Positions 9,578 through 19,368 of a DNA stretch of 64,000 nucleotides are shown here, one piece after another. Each line of letters begins with the position of its first letter. Position 1 is the stretch's first letter. A program made the translations under genes and the position numbers. Source of the DNA: Halopseudomonas salina (GTDB lineage Bacteria; Pseudomonadota; Gammaproteobacteria; Pseudomonadales; Pseudomonadaceae); assembly GCF_008641105.1 (NCBI RefSeq), contig NZ_VTTI01000008.1, forward strand, positions 62,001 to 126,000, in the 5' to 3' direction. Below the pieces are notes generated by a model. That model worked only from the letters and a program-made list of their open reading frames with translations, was not told the origin of the DNA and searched no databases.

Positions 9578-10450
9578 ATGCAGAAAGTCGGCACAGTTCA
9601 ATCAATCTGGCGTTACCCGGTCAAAGGCATGGCAGGGGAAAGCATGCAGCAATGCCATCTCTCAGCGAACGGCCTGCTCGGGGACCGTACCTGGGCAGTA
9701 CAGGACCTGGAGCGCCAGGAAATCCAGAGCTGCAAGTTTCGGCCAGACCTGCTGAAATGCCGGGCGAGCCAACGACTGGATAATCATGGCGATCTGAGTG
9801 GGCAGGTAGATGTGAGCTTCCCGGGTGGGATAGTACTGGGCAGTGATGACCCCTCGGTACATAAACAGGTGTCCGACACCATCGGCTACGCTAGTACCTT
9901 GCAGTCGTTGCGGCCCTTCCCTGAAAACGCGGCTTTCTTCAGACGTCACAAGGCCGATGCGACCACCTGGCTCAAGGAATTGAAGGCTACCTTTACACGT
10001 GAACCTGGCGAGCCGCTGCCGGATCTGGATAACCTCCCCCCGGACATGCAGGAATTTGTATCGCTACCCGGTACTTTTTTCCTCGTCTCGCCATTTCACA
10101 TATTGACCAGCGCCAGCCTGCAACACATGCAGCAGATCAACAGTAACGCCGACTGGGACGTGGAGCGGTTCCGGCCCAACCTGGTGATTGAGACCTTGCC
10201 TGGCATGGAGGGACTGATCGAACAGACCTGGTTGGGTAAACAATTGCGCATTGGCGACACGACCATTCAATGCACCGGGACCGCCCCTCGATGTGGCGCC
10301 GTCACCCGCGCCCAGGCCAATCTGCAGACTGACAAAAGTATCCTGCGCAGCATCGTGCAGGCTGCGGAACAGAATCTCGGAATATACGGGGCAATCGACG
10401 GGAACAGTTTGCTGAATGTGGGCGAGGAAGTGTGGCTGGAAACGCTCTGA
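9578..10450 (+). CDS. MOSC-domain protein (YcbX/mARC-like)
   Basis: 290 residues. An N-terminal beta-barrel MOSC_N domain (IWRYPVKGMAGESM...GLLGDRTWAVQD) precedes a MOSC domain. Its conserved Cys239 lies in TAPRCGAVTRAQ, the residue that ligates molybdenum in YcbX/mARC-type enzymes. Such proteins bind the molybdenum cofactor and in studied cases reduce N-hydroxylated compounds using a flavoprotein reductase as partner. A GGAGGG ribosome site lies just before ATG 9578. The gene ends 6 bp from the convergent GGDEF-EAL gene. The nearby molybdoenzyme fused to a reductase hints at a shared cofactor theme, but there is no operon link. Confidence 0.88.
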   Translation: MQKVGTVQSIWRYPVKGMAGESMQQCHLSANGLLGDRTWAVQDLERQEIQSCKFRPDLLKCRASQRLDNHGDLSGQVDVSFPGGIVLGSDDPSVHKQVSDTIGYASTLQSLRPFPENAAFFRRHKADATTWLKELKATFTREPGEPLPDLDNLPPDMQEFVSLPGTFFLVSPFHILTSASLQHMQQINSNADWDVERFRPNLVIETLPGMEGLIEQTWLGKQLRIGDTTIQCTGTAPRCGAVTRAQANLQTDKSILRSIVQAAEQNLGIYGAIDGNSLLNVGEEVWLETL

Positions 10451-10456
10451 CCTGAA

Positions 10457-12349
10457 TCACCCCACAGCCAGCTCGGCAAAATCTTCTGCCACCAGAGGTT
10501 TGGCAAACAGATACCCCTGACCCCGGTCACAACCCAGGTCTGCGAGGAGCTGTCTGGTAGGCAGATCCTCTATCCCCTCGGCAATGGTGCGCAAATTTAG
10601 GCTGTGAGCCATCTGGATGATGGCATTTACAATGGCCCGATGTTGCTCATTTTCACCGATATTCTGAACAAAAGATTTATCTATCTTCAGGGTGTCGACC
10701 TGAAAGCGTTGCAGGTAGGACAGGTTCGAATAACCTGTACCGAAATCATCAATCGACAACTTCACTCCCAGCCCTTTGAGATTCTGCAACAGCACCAGGG
10801 AAGCATCCGAGTCCTGCAGCAGCATGGACTCGGTAAGCTCCAGCTCCAGATATTGTGGCGGCAACCCCGAACTTGTCAGCGCTGCGCGCACCACTGCTTC
10901 AAGATTTCCCCTGCGCAACTGAACAGCCGAAAGATTGACTGACATGACCAGATCCGGCAAACCCGCTGCGCGCCAAGCCATCGCCTGGCGACAGGCTTCA
11001 TGCAGAACCCATTCGCCAATTTCGACGATTAGCCCCATCTGCTCTGCCACCCCGACGAACAGGGTGGGCCCGACCAGTCCCCGCTCTGGCTGGTGCCAGC
11101 GTATCAACGCCTCCACCGCGATGACGCGATCACCGCTCTGCAGATCGACAATCGGCTGATACTGCAGCTTGAACTCCTCGCGCCCCAGAGCCTGACGCAA
11201 ATCCTGCTCGATACCCAAACGCTCGTAGGTATTGGTACTCATCTCCTCGCTGAACAGACAATAGGCGTTTCGCCCTGCCGCCTTGGCTTGATACATGGCC
11301 AGTTCGGCTTTTTTCAATAGCGTCCCGAAATCCTCACCGTCATCCGGATACACTGATATGCCGATCGACAGCGAGGTCACCAGCTCGATATCGTCAAGCA
11401 CAAGCGGCCGGGCAACCAGCTCCTGGAATCTGCGTGCGACCAGCTCAAGAGTCTCACGGGTGTCCACATCTCCCAGCAACACCAGAAATTCGTCACCACC
11501 TTGCCGGCTGACCGTATCGGAGCCGCGAATCAAGCCCTTGAGGCGCTCAGCGATACGCCGAAGCAACTCATCGCCCGCAGCATGGCCGAGTGAATCGTTG
11601 ATGATCTTGAAGTTGTCCAGATCGAAACTCATCAGCGCTACCCGTGTACCCTCTTCCTCGGCCAGCATAATGGCTTCTGCGAAACGTTCCTGCATCAGTA
11701 GCCGGTTGGGTAGATCGGTCAAGGCGTCATGTCTGCTCAGGTGTGTCAGGTTCGCCTGGGAATCCTTTACCCGCAGCATCTCGTCATCCAGGTGAACCCG
11801 CGTCACCTGCAGGTCACGGATCAGGACCCAGACAACCGACGCACACATGAGCAAGAGGCTACTCACCACCACGAAGCGGCCCAGGCCATGGGGAGCTGCC
11901 TGATAATCCTGCAGCCCACTCATAGATGACCATGTGACAACCGCCACGGTAGACAGCATGATTACCAGTAAAGAAATAAAGAGCCGGGCCGAGGCGATAA
12001 TGCCTGCCACTACCAGCAATGCCGGGTAGGCAAGCAAACCACCGCTATACAGTCCCTGGTTGAACCACAGCGACATGCTCACTATCACCGCAAGAATAAC
12101 CAGAAGAAGCGGAACGGCAATCTCGCTCTCTCTCCTGCACAACAGAAAACGGCATACCAGAGCAGAACCCAAACCAACCCCGATCAACGAGGCGTCCAAC
12201 CACCCACCCATTGCAATCGCTCGAGCCCCCACAAGCGTCATTACCACACACAGGATGTTGACTAGAACCCTGGCTTGCTTGCCGGCTGCCAGCTTCACTG
12301 ATGCGCGAGACGTATTGACTTCATCATTCTGATTGGGTGTTAAAGACAT
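10457..12349 (-). CDS. Membrane-bound GGDEF-EAL cyclic-di-GMP protein
   Basis: 630 residues. Five or six hydrophobic helices in the first ~190 residues (LVNILCVVMTLVGARAIAM, IAVPLLLVILAVIVSMSLWF and others) form a membrane sensor module. A GGDEF domain follows with intact RQGGDEF (~282-288), then an EAL domain with VEALIRW (~410-416), DDFGTGYSNLSYL and KIDKSFVQNI. Both active sites look complete. ATG 12349 follows AGAGGG; a TTG at 12385 would add 12 residues. It is convergent with the MOSC gene. It differs from the other GGDEF-EAL protein in this window by having a membrane anchor instead of PAS domains. Confidence 0.93.
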   Translation of the reverse strand: MSLTPNQNDEVNTSRASVKLAAGKQARVLVNILCVVMTLVGARAIAMGGWLDASLIGVGLGSALVCRFLLCRRESEIAVPLLLVILAVIVSMSLWFNQGLYSGGLLAYPALLVVAGIIASARLFISLLVIMLSTVAVVTWSSMSGLQDYQAAPHGLGRFVVVSSLLLMCASVVWVLIRDLQVTRVHLDDEMLRVKDSQANLTHLSRHDALTDLPNRLLMQERFAEAIMLAEEEGTRVALMSFDLDNFKIINDSLGHAAGDELLRRIAERLKGLIRGSDTVSRQGGDEFLVLLGDVDTRETLELVARRFQELVARPLVLDDIELVTSLSIGISVYPDDGEDFGTLLKKAELAMYQAKAAGRNAYCLFSEEMSTNTYERLGIEQDLRQALGREEFKLQYQPIVDLQSGDRVIAVEALIRWHQPERGLVGPTLFVGVAEQMGLIVEIGEWVLHEACRQAMAWRAAGLPDLVMSVNLSAVQLRRGNLEAVVRAALTSSGLPPQYLELELTESMLLQDSDASLVLLQNLKGLGVKLSIDDFGTGYSNLSYLQRFQVDTLKIDKSFVQNIGENEQHRAIVNAIIQMAHSLNLRTIAEGIEDLPTRQLLADLGCDRGQGYLFAKPLVAEDFAELAVG

Positions 12350-12513
12350 GGGCCCTCTATTTCCTTGAGGCAATAACTCCGTCAAGCGGACGTGTGAATG
12401 GGAATGCTAACTAGTTCGCTAGTCTACGACATTCGTTCTTCATTCAGGTAGAGGGAGAGGGCTTCATCGCATCGACTTTACTCGTAAGAATGCATCAGCC
12501 AGCCACCCTCAAC

Positions 12514-13212
12514 CTACTTGTTCAACTCTGAAACCATCTCGTCAAAACCGACAAAGGTCGCCACCTCATTGACGTCACGACGCTTGGATACCACAGCGTT
12601 AGCTGGAAATTCTTCATCCGGGTAGCCCATTGCCACGCAGATCAGAATCACCTGGTCCTCGGGAATACCCGCATGCTCGCGAACCACCGGAGAGTGCATG
12701 ATGCCCTGACTGTTAACTACACAGCCCAGCCCGCGAGACCAGGCCGCATTCACCAGGCCATTAACCAGAGCACCACAATCGAACTGGGCGATATCGCCCT
12801 CCTGCAAGACCCGGTCGTAGGTCACCACAATGGAGACAGGTGCATCAAACTGCCGAAAACCTCGGAGGATCCAATCCTGACGCTTTTCCTTGTCGTCACG
12901 GGCGATGCCCATGGCCTTGAACAGCTGCACAGCAATCTCCACCTGCCGGTCACGGTGTTCACCCTCGTAGGCACCCACGCCCCGGCTTTCCTTGGAGGGC
13001 GGCACGCCCTTGAGCATTCGCTCGGTATTCTCCGCCCGGATACGATCCAACGGCTCACCGGTGAGCACATGCAGGTGCCAGGGCTGGGTATTCATCGATG
13101 AAGGCGCGCGGGAGGCAAGCGCAATGACTTCCTCAATCACGTTACGTGGAACGGCTTGCTGCTTGAAAGCGCGAATACTGCGGCGTCCAAAGACGACATC
13201 TTCGTAATTCAA
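12514..13212 (-). CDS. Nitroreductase-family FMN oxidoreductase
   Basis: 232 residues. The flavin-binding start FGRRSIRAFKQQAVP, the SRAPSSMNTQPWHLHVL segment and the C-terminal AMGYPDEEFPANAV loop are typical of NAD(P)H-dependent FMN nitroreductases, which reduce nitroaromatics, quinones or related electrophiles. A TTG start at 13212 is chosen because GAGGAGA lies 7 bp upstream; longer forms up to 13296 lack such a site and would add a non-homologous tail. The gene is divergent from the catalase, and a near-palindrome lies between them. The physiological substrate is unknown. Confidence 0.9.
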   Translation of the reverse strand: MNYEDVVFGRRSIRAFKQQAVPRNVIEEVIALASRAPSSMNTQPWHLHVLTGEPLDRIRAENTERMLKGVPPSKESRGVGAYEGEHRDRQVEIAVQLFKAMGIARDDKEKRQDWILRGFRQFDAPVSIVVTYDRVLQEGDIAQFDCGALVNGLVNAAWSRGLGCVVNSQGIMHSPVVREHAGIPEDQVILICVAMGYPDEEFPANAVVSKRRDVNEVATFVGFDEMVSELNK

Positions 13213-13253
13213 ACCCTGTCTCCTCAGTGAGTTTTTGAGAACCAAATGTATAA

Positions 13254-13265
13254 CCGAACATTCGG
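13254..13265. promoter_or_regulatory. CCGAA-CA-TTCGG inverted repeat upstream of the nitroreductase
   Basis: A 12-bp dyad with 5-bp arms, CCGAA and TTCGG, lies in the nitroreductase/catalase divergent region, 42 bp upstream of the nitroreductase start. Its size and position would suit a dimeric repressor such as a TetR- or MarR-type protein. No regulator gene lies next to it. The assignment is a guess from symmetry. Confidence 0.3.
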
Positions 13266-13454
13266 GTAAATCAATCAAGGTCATGGTTAACCGCAATCAG
13301 CCACAACTGGTTACATATTTATTTTTGATTTATACCCAATCCACGAGTCGAACGGATCAGCCAGAGAAAAGAACTGGTGATCATTTTTAGTCCGGGAGCC
13401 AAGAGACTGACAGGTTTACTGCCCGGCCCGCAACAAATCGAATGGAGAGCTGAT

Positions 13455-14909
13455 ATGTCTGATGACAAGCCGAAACCAACAACCAATGATGCAGGCATTC
13501 CCGTATCCAGCGACGAGCATTCGCTGACAATCGGCCCCAACGGCCCCATCATGCTCCACGACCATTATCTGATCGAGCAAATGGCGCAGTTCAACCGTGA
13601 GCGCATTCCGGAGCGTCAGCCTCACGCCAAGGGCGGTGGCGGTTTTGGTCACTTTGAGGTGACCCATGACGTCAGTGCTTTTACCAAGGCGGCCGTGTTT
13701 CAACCCGGCACCAGAACTGATGTCCTGATGCGTTTCTCGACCGTTGCCGGTGAGCGTGGCAGCCCGGATACCTGGCGAGATCCCCGAGGTTTTTCGGTGA
13801 AGTTCTACACAAGCGAAGGTAACTACGACATGGTGGGCAACAACACCCCCGTGTTCTTCGTGCGTGACCCCATGAAGTTTCAGCACTTCATCCGCTCGCA
13901 GAAGCGCCGCGCCGACACCAATCTGCGTGACCATGATATGCAGTGGGATTTCTGGTCCCTGTCACCCGAGTCCGCCCACCAGGTCACCTGGCTGATGGGT
14001 GATCGCGGCATTCCGAAAACCTGGCGCCACATGAATGGCTACAGCAGCCACACCTACATGTGGGTCAATGCCCAGGGCGAGAAGTTCTGGGTGAAGTATC
14101 ACTTCAAGACCGACCAGGGCATCGAATGCATGACCCAGGAAGAAGCCGACAAGATGGCCGGCATGGATGCGGACTATCACACCCGCGACCTCTACCAAGC
14201 GCTCAAGGGCGGCGATCACCCGAGCTGGACGCTGCACATGCAGATCATGCCGTTCGAAGACGCAGAGACTTATCGCTTCAACCCCTTCGACCTGACCAAG
14301 GTCTGGCCGCATGGCGACTACCCGCTCATCCCAGTAGGGAAACTGACACTCGATCGCAACCCAACGGATTACCACACGGAAATCGAACAGGCCGCATTCG
14401 AACCCAGTAATCTGGTGGCCGGTATTGGCCTCAGCCCAGACAAGATGCTGCTCGGCAGGGTATTCGCTTATGCCGATGCACACCGTGCGCGCCTGGGCGT
14501 CAATTACAAGCAGATCCCAGTCAACCGCCCCAGGAGCCCCGTGAACAGTTACAGCAAGGATGGCGCCATGCGCATGGATAACGTCACCGATCCTGTGTAC
14601 GCACCCAACTCCAAGGGCGGACCGGCAGCTGACCCGACGCTGAACCCAACCGTAGACACCTGGAGTGCAAGCGGCAACATGGTACGCGAGGCCTATACCC
14701 TGCATGCAGAAGATGATGACTTTGGCCAGGCCGGCACCATGGTTCGGGAGGTAATGGACGATGCGGCACGCGAGCGACTTGTCAACAACGTCGCTGGCCA
14801 CCTAAAAGATGGCGTGACACCTCCGGTGCTGGAGCGTTCACTGCAATACTGGCGCAATATTGACCAGGACATCGGTGATCGCATCGCCTTGAAGATAAAA
14901 ACCAGCTGA
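13455..14909 (+). CDS. Monofunctional haem catalase
   Basis: 484 residues, the size of small-subunit catalases; it converts hydrogen peroxide to water and oxygen. Visible key residues are distal His57 ([11 protein letters not shown]), Asn130 ([11 protein letters not shown]) and the proximal haem ligand Tyr339 ([14 protein letters not shown]). There is no signal peptide, so it is probably cytoplasmic. ATG 13455 has GGAGAG 5 bp upstream; the longer in-frame extension to 13377 is not supported. A strong terminator follows, so it is monocistronic. The exact paralogue (KatA or KatB type) cannot be settled by eye. No OxyR-like site was identified with confidence. Confidence 0.97.
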   Translation: MSDDKPKPTTNDAGIPVSSDEHSLTIGPNGPIMLHDHYLIEQMAQFNRERIPERQPHAKGGGGFGHFEVTHDVSAFTKAAVFQPGTRTDVLMRFSTVAGERGSPDTWRDPRGFSVKFYTSEGNYDMVGNNTPVFFVRDPMKFQHFIRSQKRRADTNLRDHDMQWDFWSLSPESAHQVTWLMGDRGIPKTWRHMNGYSSHTYMWVNAQGEKFWVKYHFKTDQGIECMTQEEADKMAGMDADYHTRDLYQALKGGDHPSWTLHMQIMPFEDAETYRFNPFDLTKVWPHGDYPLIPVGKLTLDRNPTDYHTEIEQAAFEPSNLVAGIGLSPDKMLLGRVFAYADAHRARLGVNYKQIPVNRPRSPVNSYSKDGAMRMDNVTDPVYAPNSKGGPAADPTLNPTVDTWSASGNMVREAYTLHAEDDDFGQAGTMVREVMDDAARERLVNNVAGHLKDGVTPPVLERSLQYWRNIDQDIGDRIALKIKTS

Positions 14910-14928
14910 GCCATTTCCTGAAACGAGC

Positions 14929-14955
14929 AGACCCGCCTTGAAGGCGGGTCTTTTC
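14929..14955 (+). terminator. Rho-independent terminator after catalase
   Basis: A perfect 9-bp stem (AGACCCGCC / GGCGGGTCT) with a 5-base loop, continuing into TTTT. It lies 19 bp after the catalase stop. The remaining ~130 bp to the next gene show no feature. Confidence 0.9.
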
Positions 14956-15083
14956 ATTTCAGAGTGATCACTTGAATGAGCGAACTTAGCGCCGTCCTGG
15001 GAGAAGCACCTCGTCAAGCTACCAGCCCTACCAACTCATTAATTAATGAGGCCGCCCCCAGACACGCCATACGACCCCGATAC

Positions 15084-16325
15084 TTAACTGAACCAGAACA
15101 GCAGCGGCAAGCCAATAACGACAAACACAGACCAGCCCGTGTACACCGCTAAATAGCCAGTCACCGACTCAACCAGTGCCTCACTGGTGACACGTAGCTT
15201 CTTATAAGCCAGATAGTCTTTGAGGAGAATCAGCAGGTGGATAAAGACCAGAAGGTTGACGCCAGTAACGGCAACGCGGTTTGGCGTAATACCAAATTCG
15301 GCCCAACGGAACACGATAGCGGACAAGGCAAACGCGTCTATAACCAGGGTCAAAGTGATCATGATCATGTTGATCATGTCCGAAGAGCGGCTCCCTGACT
15401 CCGTGATTTTCCCGGTTACCGAGTAGATGACGATGGCCAGCACGACCAGCAGCAAACCATTAATCGTGATCAGAAAATCCCGGTCAGAATAAGGAGTCGT
15501 ACCCTGGAGCAGAATCGCAAGCAGGTAGATACCGATGGTCAGCAGAATCAGGGGCGCGAAGAGATTGGCGATGAGTGTCGCAATCCGACTATCGCGGTTC
15601 AGCGGCACGTCGTACAGGTAGGTAGCGACCAGCGGCGAGGCAACCAGGCCATACACAACAACGTATTTCGCATACCACTCATCAATATTGATATTGATAA
15701 GCTGGAACAAGCCAAAGGTCAGCAGCGTTAACACTATCCCGCCCAGCAGAATGATGGCGGTATAGATGAGCATCTCGCCCAGATAACGTACGTAAAGCGA
15801 CCTGGACCAGGAAGATCGCCAGTCATCACCCATAAAAGCCAGAGCCAGTACGGACAACACAACCAGTGGCAGGTGAATGAACGCCATGGTGACTGTATCA
15901 GAGCCCTCCGCAGACGGCAGTAACGCCGCTAACGCAACACAGGCTGCCAGACCACTCAATGACATGCGGGAGCTACTACGCGCAGATGTTGCCAGAAAGT
16001 AGACAATCAAGGTGCCGATTACGATCAAGGGTACAAAGCGGGGCAGATACCATTCATCCTCCACAAACGGGAGCGCATGAAGCTTCACCAGTGTTCCGGC
16101 TATCAACGCAACGACAATAACAAACAGCTTGGTGCCAAAAGCGTCGGCGGAAGGTGCATGCTCAGCAAAGCTGAGCCTCGCTTCCCAGACACGGAGGGTT
16201 TCAGAAGCGGGCTGGTGAAAAATCGCCTCGTCCAGCCACTTTCTGAACCGGGCCGGCTCAGCTCGATAAAGGCTTTCAAGTGTCTCGGGCTCACCAAGAT
16301 CACGAATTACGGGATTATCCTGCAC
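15084..16325 (-). CDS. Multi-spanning inner-membrane protein (DUF4153-like)
   Basis: 413 residues. A soluble N-terminal ~65 residues is followed by roughly ten to eleven hydrophobic helices, for example LFVIVVALIAGTLVKL, FVPLIVIGTLIVYFLA and MLIYTAIILLGGIVLTLLTFGLF. The pattern and the loop DVPLNRDSRIATLIANLFAPLILL resemble the DUF4153 family of unknown function. A GTG start at 16325 is supported by GGAAGGAA upstream. The gene is alone, with the pnp terminator upstream of it. No transport or enzymatic motif was recognised. Confidence 0.75.
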   Translation of the reverse strand: MQDNPVIRDLGEPETLESLYRAEPARFRKWLDEAIFHQPASETLRVWEARLSFAEHAPSADAFGTKLFVIVVALIAGTLVKLHALPFVEDEWYLPRFVPLIVIGTLIVYFLATSARSSSRMSLSGLAACVALAALLPSAEGSDTVTMAFIHLPLVVLSVLALAFMGDDWRSSWSRSLYVRYLGEMLIYTAIILLGGIVLTLLTFGLFQLININIDEWYAKYVVVYGLVASPLVATYLYDVPLNRDSRIATLIANLFAPLILLTIGIYLLAILLQGTTPYSDRDFLITINGLLLVVLAIVIYSVTGKITESGSRSSDMINMIMITLTLVIDAFALSAIVFRWAEFGITPNRVAVTGVNLLVFIHLLILLKDYLAYKKLRVTSEALVESVTGYLAVYTGWSVFVVIGLPLLFWFS

Positions 16326-16454
16326 AGCGTTCCTTCCGTTGATTTATCTGTGACGTTTCCCCCGAAGTAGAGTGCTGGCAAGCGGGCTTGGCCAGTGATG
16401 TAGATATAGCACGGGGGGTGGCGTTAGCAAAGTTGGGGCGTTTTCTGCAGGCAT

Positions 16455-16480
16455 AAAAAACCCCGGTTTTGAGGCCGGGG
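16455..16480 (-). terminator. Rho-independent terminator of the rpsO-pnp transcript
   Basis: Read on the minus strand, CCCCGG / CCGGGG pairs around an 8-base loop and is followed by six T residues. It lies 22 bp after the pnp stop codon. Confidence 0.9.
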
Positions 16481-16502
16481 CTTGTGTGGCGCGGGGCGTG
16501 GT

Positions 16503-18611
16503 TTAGACGCCGCTGGCCTCGGCTGCTTCAACGTCCTTGATGGATAGCTTGATACGGCCGCGGTTGTCGACGTCCAGCACCAGAACCTTGACCATCTGGC
16601 CTTCGGTCAGCACGTCAGTGACTTTCTCGATGCGGGTGTTGGCGAGCTGGGAGATGTGAACCAGACCGTCCTTGCCCGGCAGGATGTTGACGAATGCGCC
16701 GAAGTCGACGATGCGCTCTACCTTGCCTTCGTAGATCTTGCCGATTTCCGCCTCTGCGGTGATCTCGTCAACCCGTGCCTTGGCTGCGTTGGCGGCGTCC
16801 TTGGTGGGCGCGAAGATCTTGACCGAGCCGTCATCGGTGATGTCGATGGAGGCGCCGGTTTCTTCACAGATACCGCGGATGGTTGCGCCACCCTTGCCGA
16901 TCACGTCACGGATCTTGTCGGAGTCGATCTTCATGCTGATCATGGTCGGAGCGTTGGAGGACAGCTCCTTGCGTGAGGCTGGCAGTACTTCGTTCATCTG
17001 CTGAAGGATGTTCATGCGCGCGTCCAGAGCCTGGGCCAACGCGTTTTCCATGATCTCTTCGGTGATGCCCTTGATCTTGATGTCCATCTGCAGAGCGGTG
17101 ACGCCCTTGGCGGTACCGGCCACCTTGAAGTCCATGTCGCCGAGGTGGTCTTCGTCACCCAGGATGTCGGTCAGGATCGCGTACTTGTCGCCTTCCTTGA
17201 CCAGACCCATGGCGATACCGGCTACCGGGGCAGTCAGCGGTACACCAGCGTCCATCAGAGCCAGAGAAGCGCCACAGACCGAGGCCATGGAGCTGGAGCC
17301 GTTGGACTCGGTGATTTCCGATACCACGCGGATGGTGTAGGGAAAGTCATCCATGTTCGGCATCACGGCGGCTATACCACGACGCGCGAGACGGCCGTGA
17401 CCAACCTCACGACGACCGGTGCCGCCCATACGACCGCACTCGCCTACCGAGTAGGGAGGGAAGTTGTAGTGCAGCATGAAGGGATCTTTCTTCTCGCCTT
17501 CCAGGGTGTCCAGCAGCTGTGCGTCGCGTGCAGTACCCAGAGTGGTAACCACCAGGGCCTGGGTCTCGCCACGGGTAAACAGTGCCGAGCCGTGGGTGCG
17601 GCCCAGTACGCCGACTTCAATGTTCAGCGGGCGCACAGTCTTGGTGTCGCGACCGTCAATACGGGGGTTGCCGTTGACAATGCTTTCACGCACGGTGCGG
17701 TATTCGATAACGCCAAAGGCATCTTTGACGTCGCTGGCAGAGGGCTTGCCCTCTTCGTCACCGGACAGGGCTTCGATGGTCTGGTTACGCAGTTCGCCCA
17801 GGCGGGTATAGCGGGCCATCTTGTCGGTAATGGTATAAGCCTCGGAGATACCGGCACCAAACTGGCCCTTGATGGCATCCAGTAGTGCGGTATTTTCCGG
17901 AGCGGGCTGCCAATCCCAACGCGGCTTGCCCGTTTCAGCAGCCAGCTCCTTGATGGCCTGGACCGCTGGCTGGAATTCCATGTGGGCGAAGAGTACGGCG
18001 CCCAGCATCTGATCTTCAGTCAGCTCTTGAGCTTCGGATTCAACCATCAGCACGGCGTCTTCAGTACCGGCAACGATCATGTCCAGACGCGAGGTCTTCT
18101 GCTCTTCGTAGGTCGGGTTGAGGATGTAACCGTTGTTGGCGTCAAAGCCAACGCGTGCGCCGGCAATCGGGCCATCAAACGGAATACCGGAAATGGCCAG
18201 AGCCGCGGAGGTACCGATCAGCGCGGCGATATCCGGATCAGTGGTCTTGTCGGTGGAGACGACAGTACAGACCACCTGGACTTCGTTCATGAAGCCGTCG
18301 GCAAACAGCGGACGAATCGGACGGTCGATCAGGCGCGAGGTCAGGGTCTCTTTTTCGGTAGGACGGCCTTCACGCTTGAAGAAACCGCCGGGAATGCGGC
18401 CGGCGGCGTAGGTTTTTTCGATATAGAACACGGACAGGGGGAAGAAGTCGCGACCGGCGTCGGCTTTCTTGGCTCCGACTACGGTACACAAAACGCTGAC
18501 TGCATCATCGACGCTGACCAGAACGGCACCAGAAGCCTGGCGGGCCATGCGGCCGGTCTCCAGGGTGATGGTGTTTTTGCCTAATTTGAATTGCTTGATA
18601 ACCGGTTTCAC
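16503..18611 (-). CDS. pnp: Polyribonucleotide nucleotidyltransferase (PNPase)
   Basis: 702 residues, the normal length. It degrades RNA 3' to 5' by phosphorolysis and is a core part of the degradosome. Two RNase PH-type domains are visible: the first with [16 protein letters not shown], and the catalytic second with [27 protein letters not shown] and [19 protein letters not shown] domain ([13 protein letters not shown]) and an S1 domain ([33 protein letters not shown]) follow. The start is GTG 18611 behind a purine-rich AGAGAGAAG stretch. It is co-directional with rpsO and separated from it by a stem-loop typical of this junction. Confidence 0.99.
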   Translation of the reverse strand: MKPVIKQFKLGKNTITLETGRMARQASGAVLVSVDDAVSVLCTVVGAKKADAGRDFFPLSVFYIEKTYAAGRIPGGFFKREGRPTEKETLTSRLIDRPIRPLFADGFMNEVQVVCTVVSTDKTTDPDIAALIGTSAALAISGIPFDGPIAGARVGFDANNGYILNPTYEEQKTSRLDMIVAGTEDAVLMVESEAQELTEDQMLGAVLFAHMEFQPAVQAIKELAAETGKPRWDWQPAPENTALLDAIKGQFGAGISEAYTITDKMARYTRLGELRNQTIEALSGDEEGKPSASDVKDAFGVIEYRTVRESIVNGNPRIDGRDTKTVRPLNIEVGVLGRTHGSALFTRGETQALVVTTLGTARDAQLLDTLEGEKKDPFMLHYNFPPYSVGECGRMGGTGRREVGHGRLARRGIAAVMPNMDDFPYTIRVVSEITESNGSSSMASVCGASLALMDAGVPLTAPVAGIAMGLVKEGDKYAILTDILGDEDHLGDMDFKVAGTAKGVTALQMDIKIKGITEEIMENALAQALDARMNILQQMNEVLPASRKELSSNAPTMISMKIDSDKIRDVIGKGGATIRGICEETGASIDITDDGSVKIFAPTKDAANAAKARVDEITAEAEIGKIYEGKVERIVDFGAFVNILPGKDGLVHISQLANTRIEKVTDVLTEGQMVKVLVLDVDNRGRIKLSIKDVEAAEASGV

Positions 18612-18650
18612 GGTGTCTTCTCTCTCTGTTTTTGCCTTTGGGAAACTCTG

Positions 18651-18682
18651 GGCACGACCGGGTTTCGGACCCGATCATGTCC
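18651..18682 (-). promoter_or_regulatory. rpsO-pnp intercistronic stem-loop
   Basis: On the minus strand GATCGGGT pairs with ACCCGGTC (one G-T pair) around a CCGAA loop, with weaker outer pairing. In E. coli a stem-loop in the pnp leader is cut by RNase III and mediates PNPase autocontrol. The position here suggests the same, but no T tract follows, so it is not a plain terminator. Confidence 0.55.
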
Positions 18683-18698
18683 AAATGGGGCTTGTCGC

Positions 18699-18968
18699 TT
18701 AGCGACGCAGACCCAGACTGCTGATCAAGCTGCTGTAACGCGGAATGTCTTTCGACTTCAGGTAATCCAGCAACTTACGACGCTGGTTTACCATCCGGAT
18801 CAGACCGCGACGGGAATGGTGATCCTTCTTGTTTTCCTTGAAGTGACCCTGGAGCTTGTTGATGTTTGCAGTCAACAGCGCTACCTGGACTTCCGGAGAA
18901 CCGGTGTCACCTTCGCCACGGGCATATTCAGTTACGATTGCAGCTTTCTCTTCGACGCTCAGTGCCAT
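18699..18968 (-). CDS. rpsO: 30S ribosomal protein S15
   Basis: 89 residues, the standard length, beginning [18 protein letters not shown] and containing the signature [23 protein letters not shown] and the RR(K)LLDYLK helix. It binds 16S rRNA early in small-subunit assembly. The start at 18968 is preceded by GAGGAAAG; the longer frame to 19001 adds 11 unrelated residues. It lies between the REP-like array upstream and pnp downstream. Confidence 0.99.
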   Translation of the reverse strand: MALSVEEKAAIVTEYARGEGDTGSPEVQVALLTANINKLQGHFKENKKDHHSRRGLIRMVNQRRKLLDYLKSKDIPRYSSLISSLGLRR

Positions 18969-19127
18969 GATAGCTTTCCTCTGAGTGAACAGGCCGGGCA
19001 CATCACTTGGAGTGACCCGTGTTTTAAATCGAGGTATGACCGTGCCTGTTAACAGCCACCCTCGTCGCGACCCTGATGGGTCAACTTCTTTGCTGCTGAC
19101 TCGGCGTATTGGCCCAGGTCAACATGG

Positions 19128-19363
19128 TTTCCCGCGTTCGCGGGAATGACGCTAAATCGGGGCTCAGTGTAGTTCGTCTGAGTCCGCCTGGATTCCCGCC
19201 TTCGCGGGAATGACGCTAATTCGGGGCTCAGTGTAGTTCAGCTGAGTCCGCCTGGATTCCCGCCTGCGCGGGAATGACGTTTATTCCGGGCCGGCGTGTT
19301 TCTGTTGACCGAGTCAGGTGCTTCCTGACTCCCACCCCGTCATTCCCGCGCAGGCGGGAATCC
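19128..19363. repeat. REP-like array: three 64-bp direct units plus one inverted copy
   Basis: A hairpin-forming core (TTCCCGC...GCGGGAA followed by TGAC) recurs at 19128, 19192 and 19256, exactly 64 bp apart. Nearly identical filler (GGGGCTCAGTGTAGTTC, then GAGTCCGCCTGG) joins the copies. The fourth copy at 19339-19361 is the exact reverse complement of the third core. This resembles bacterial interspersed mosaic elements built from REP sequences. It fills the truB-rpsO gap, about 400 bp where these genes are usually close. No RAYT transposase lies in the window. Confidence 0.85.
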
Positions 19364-19368
19364 ATTGT

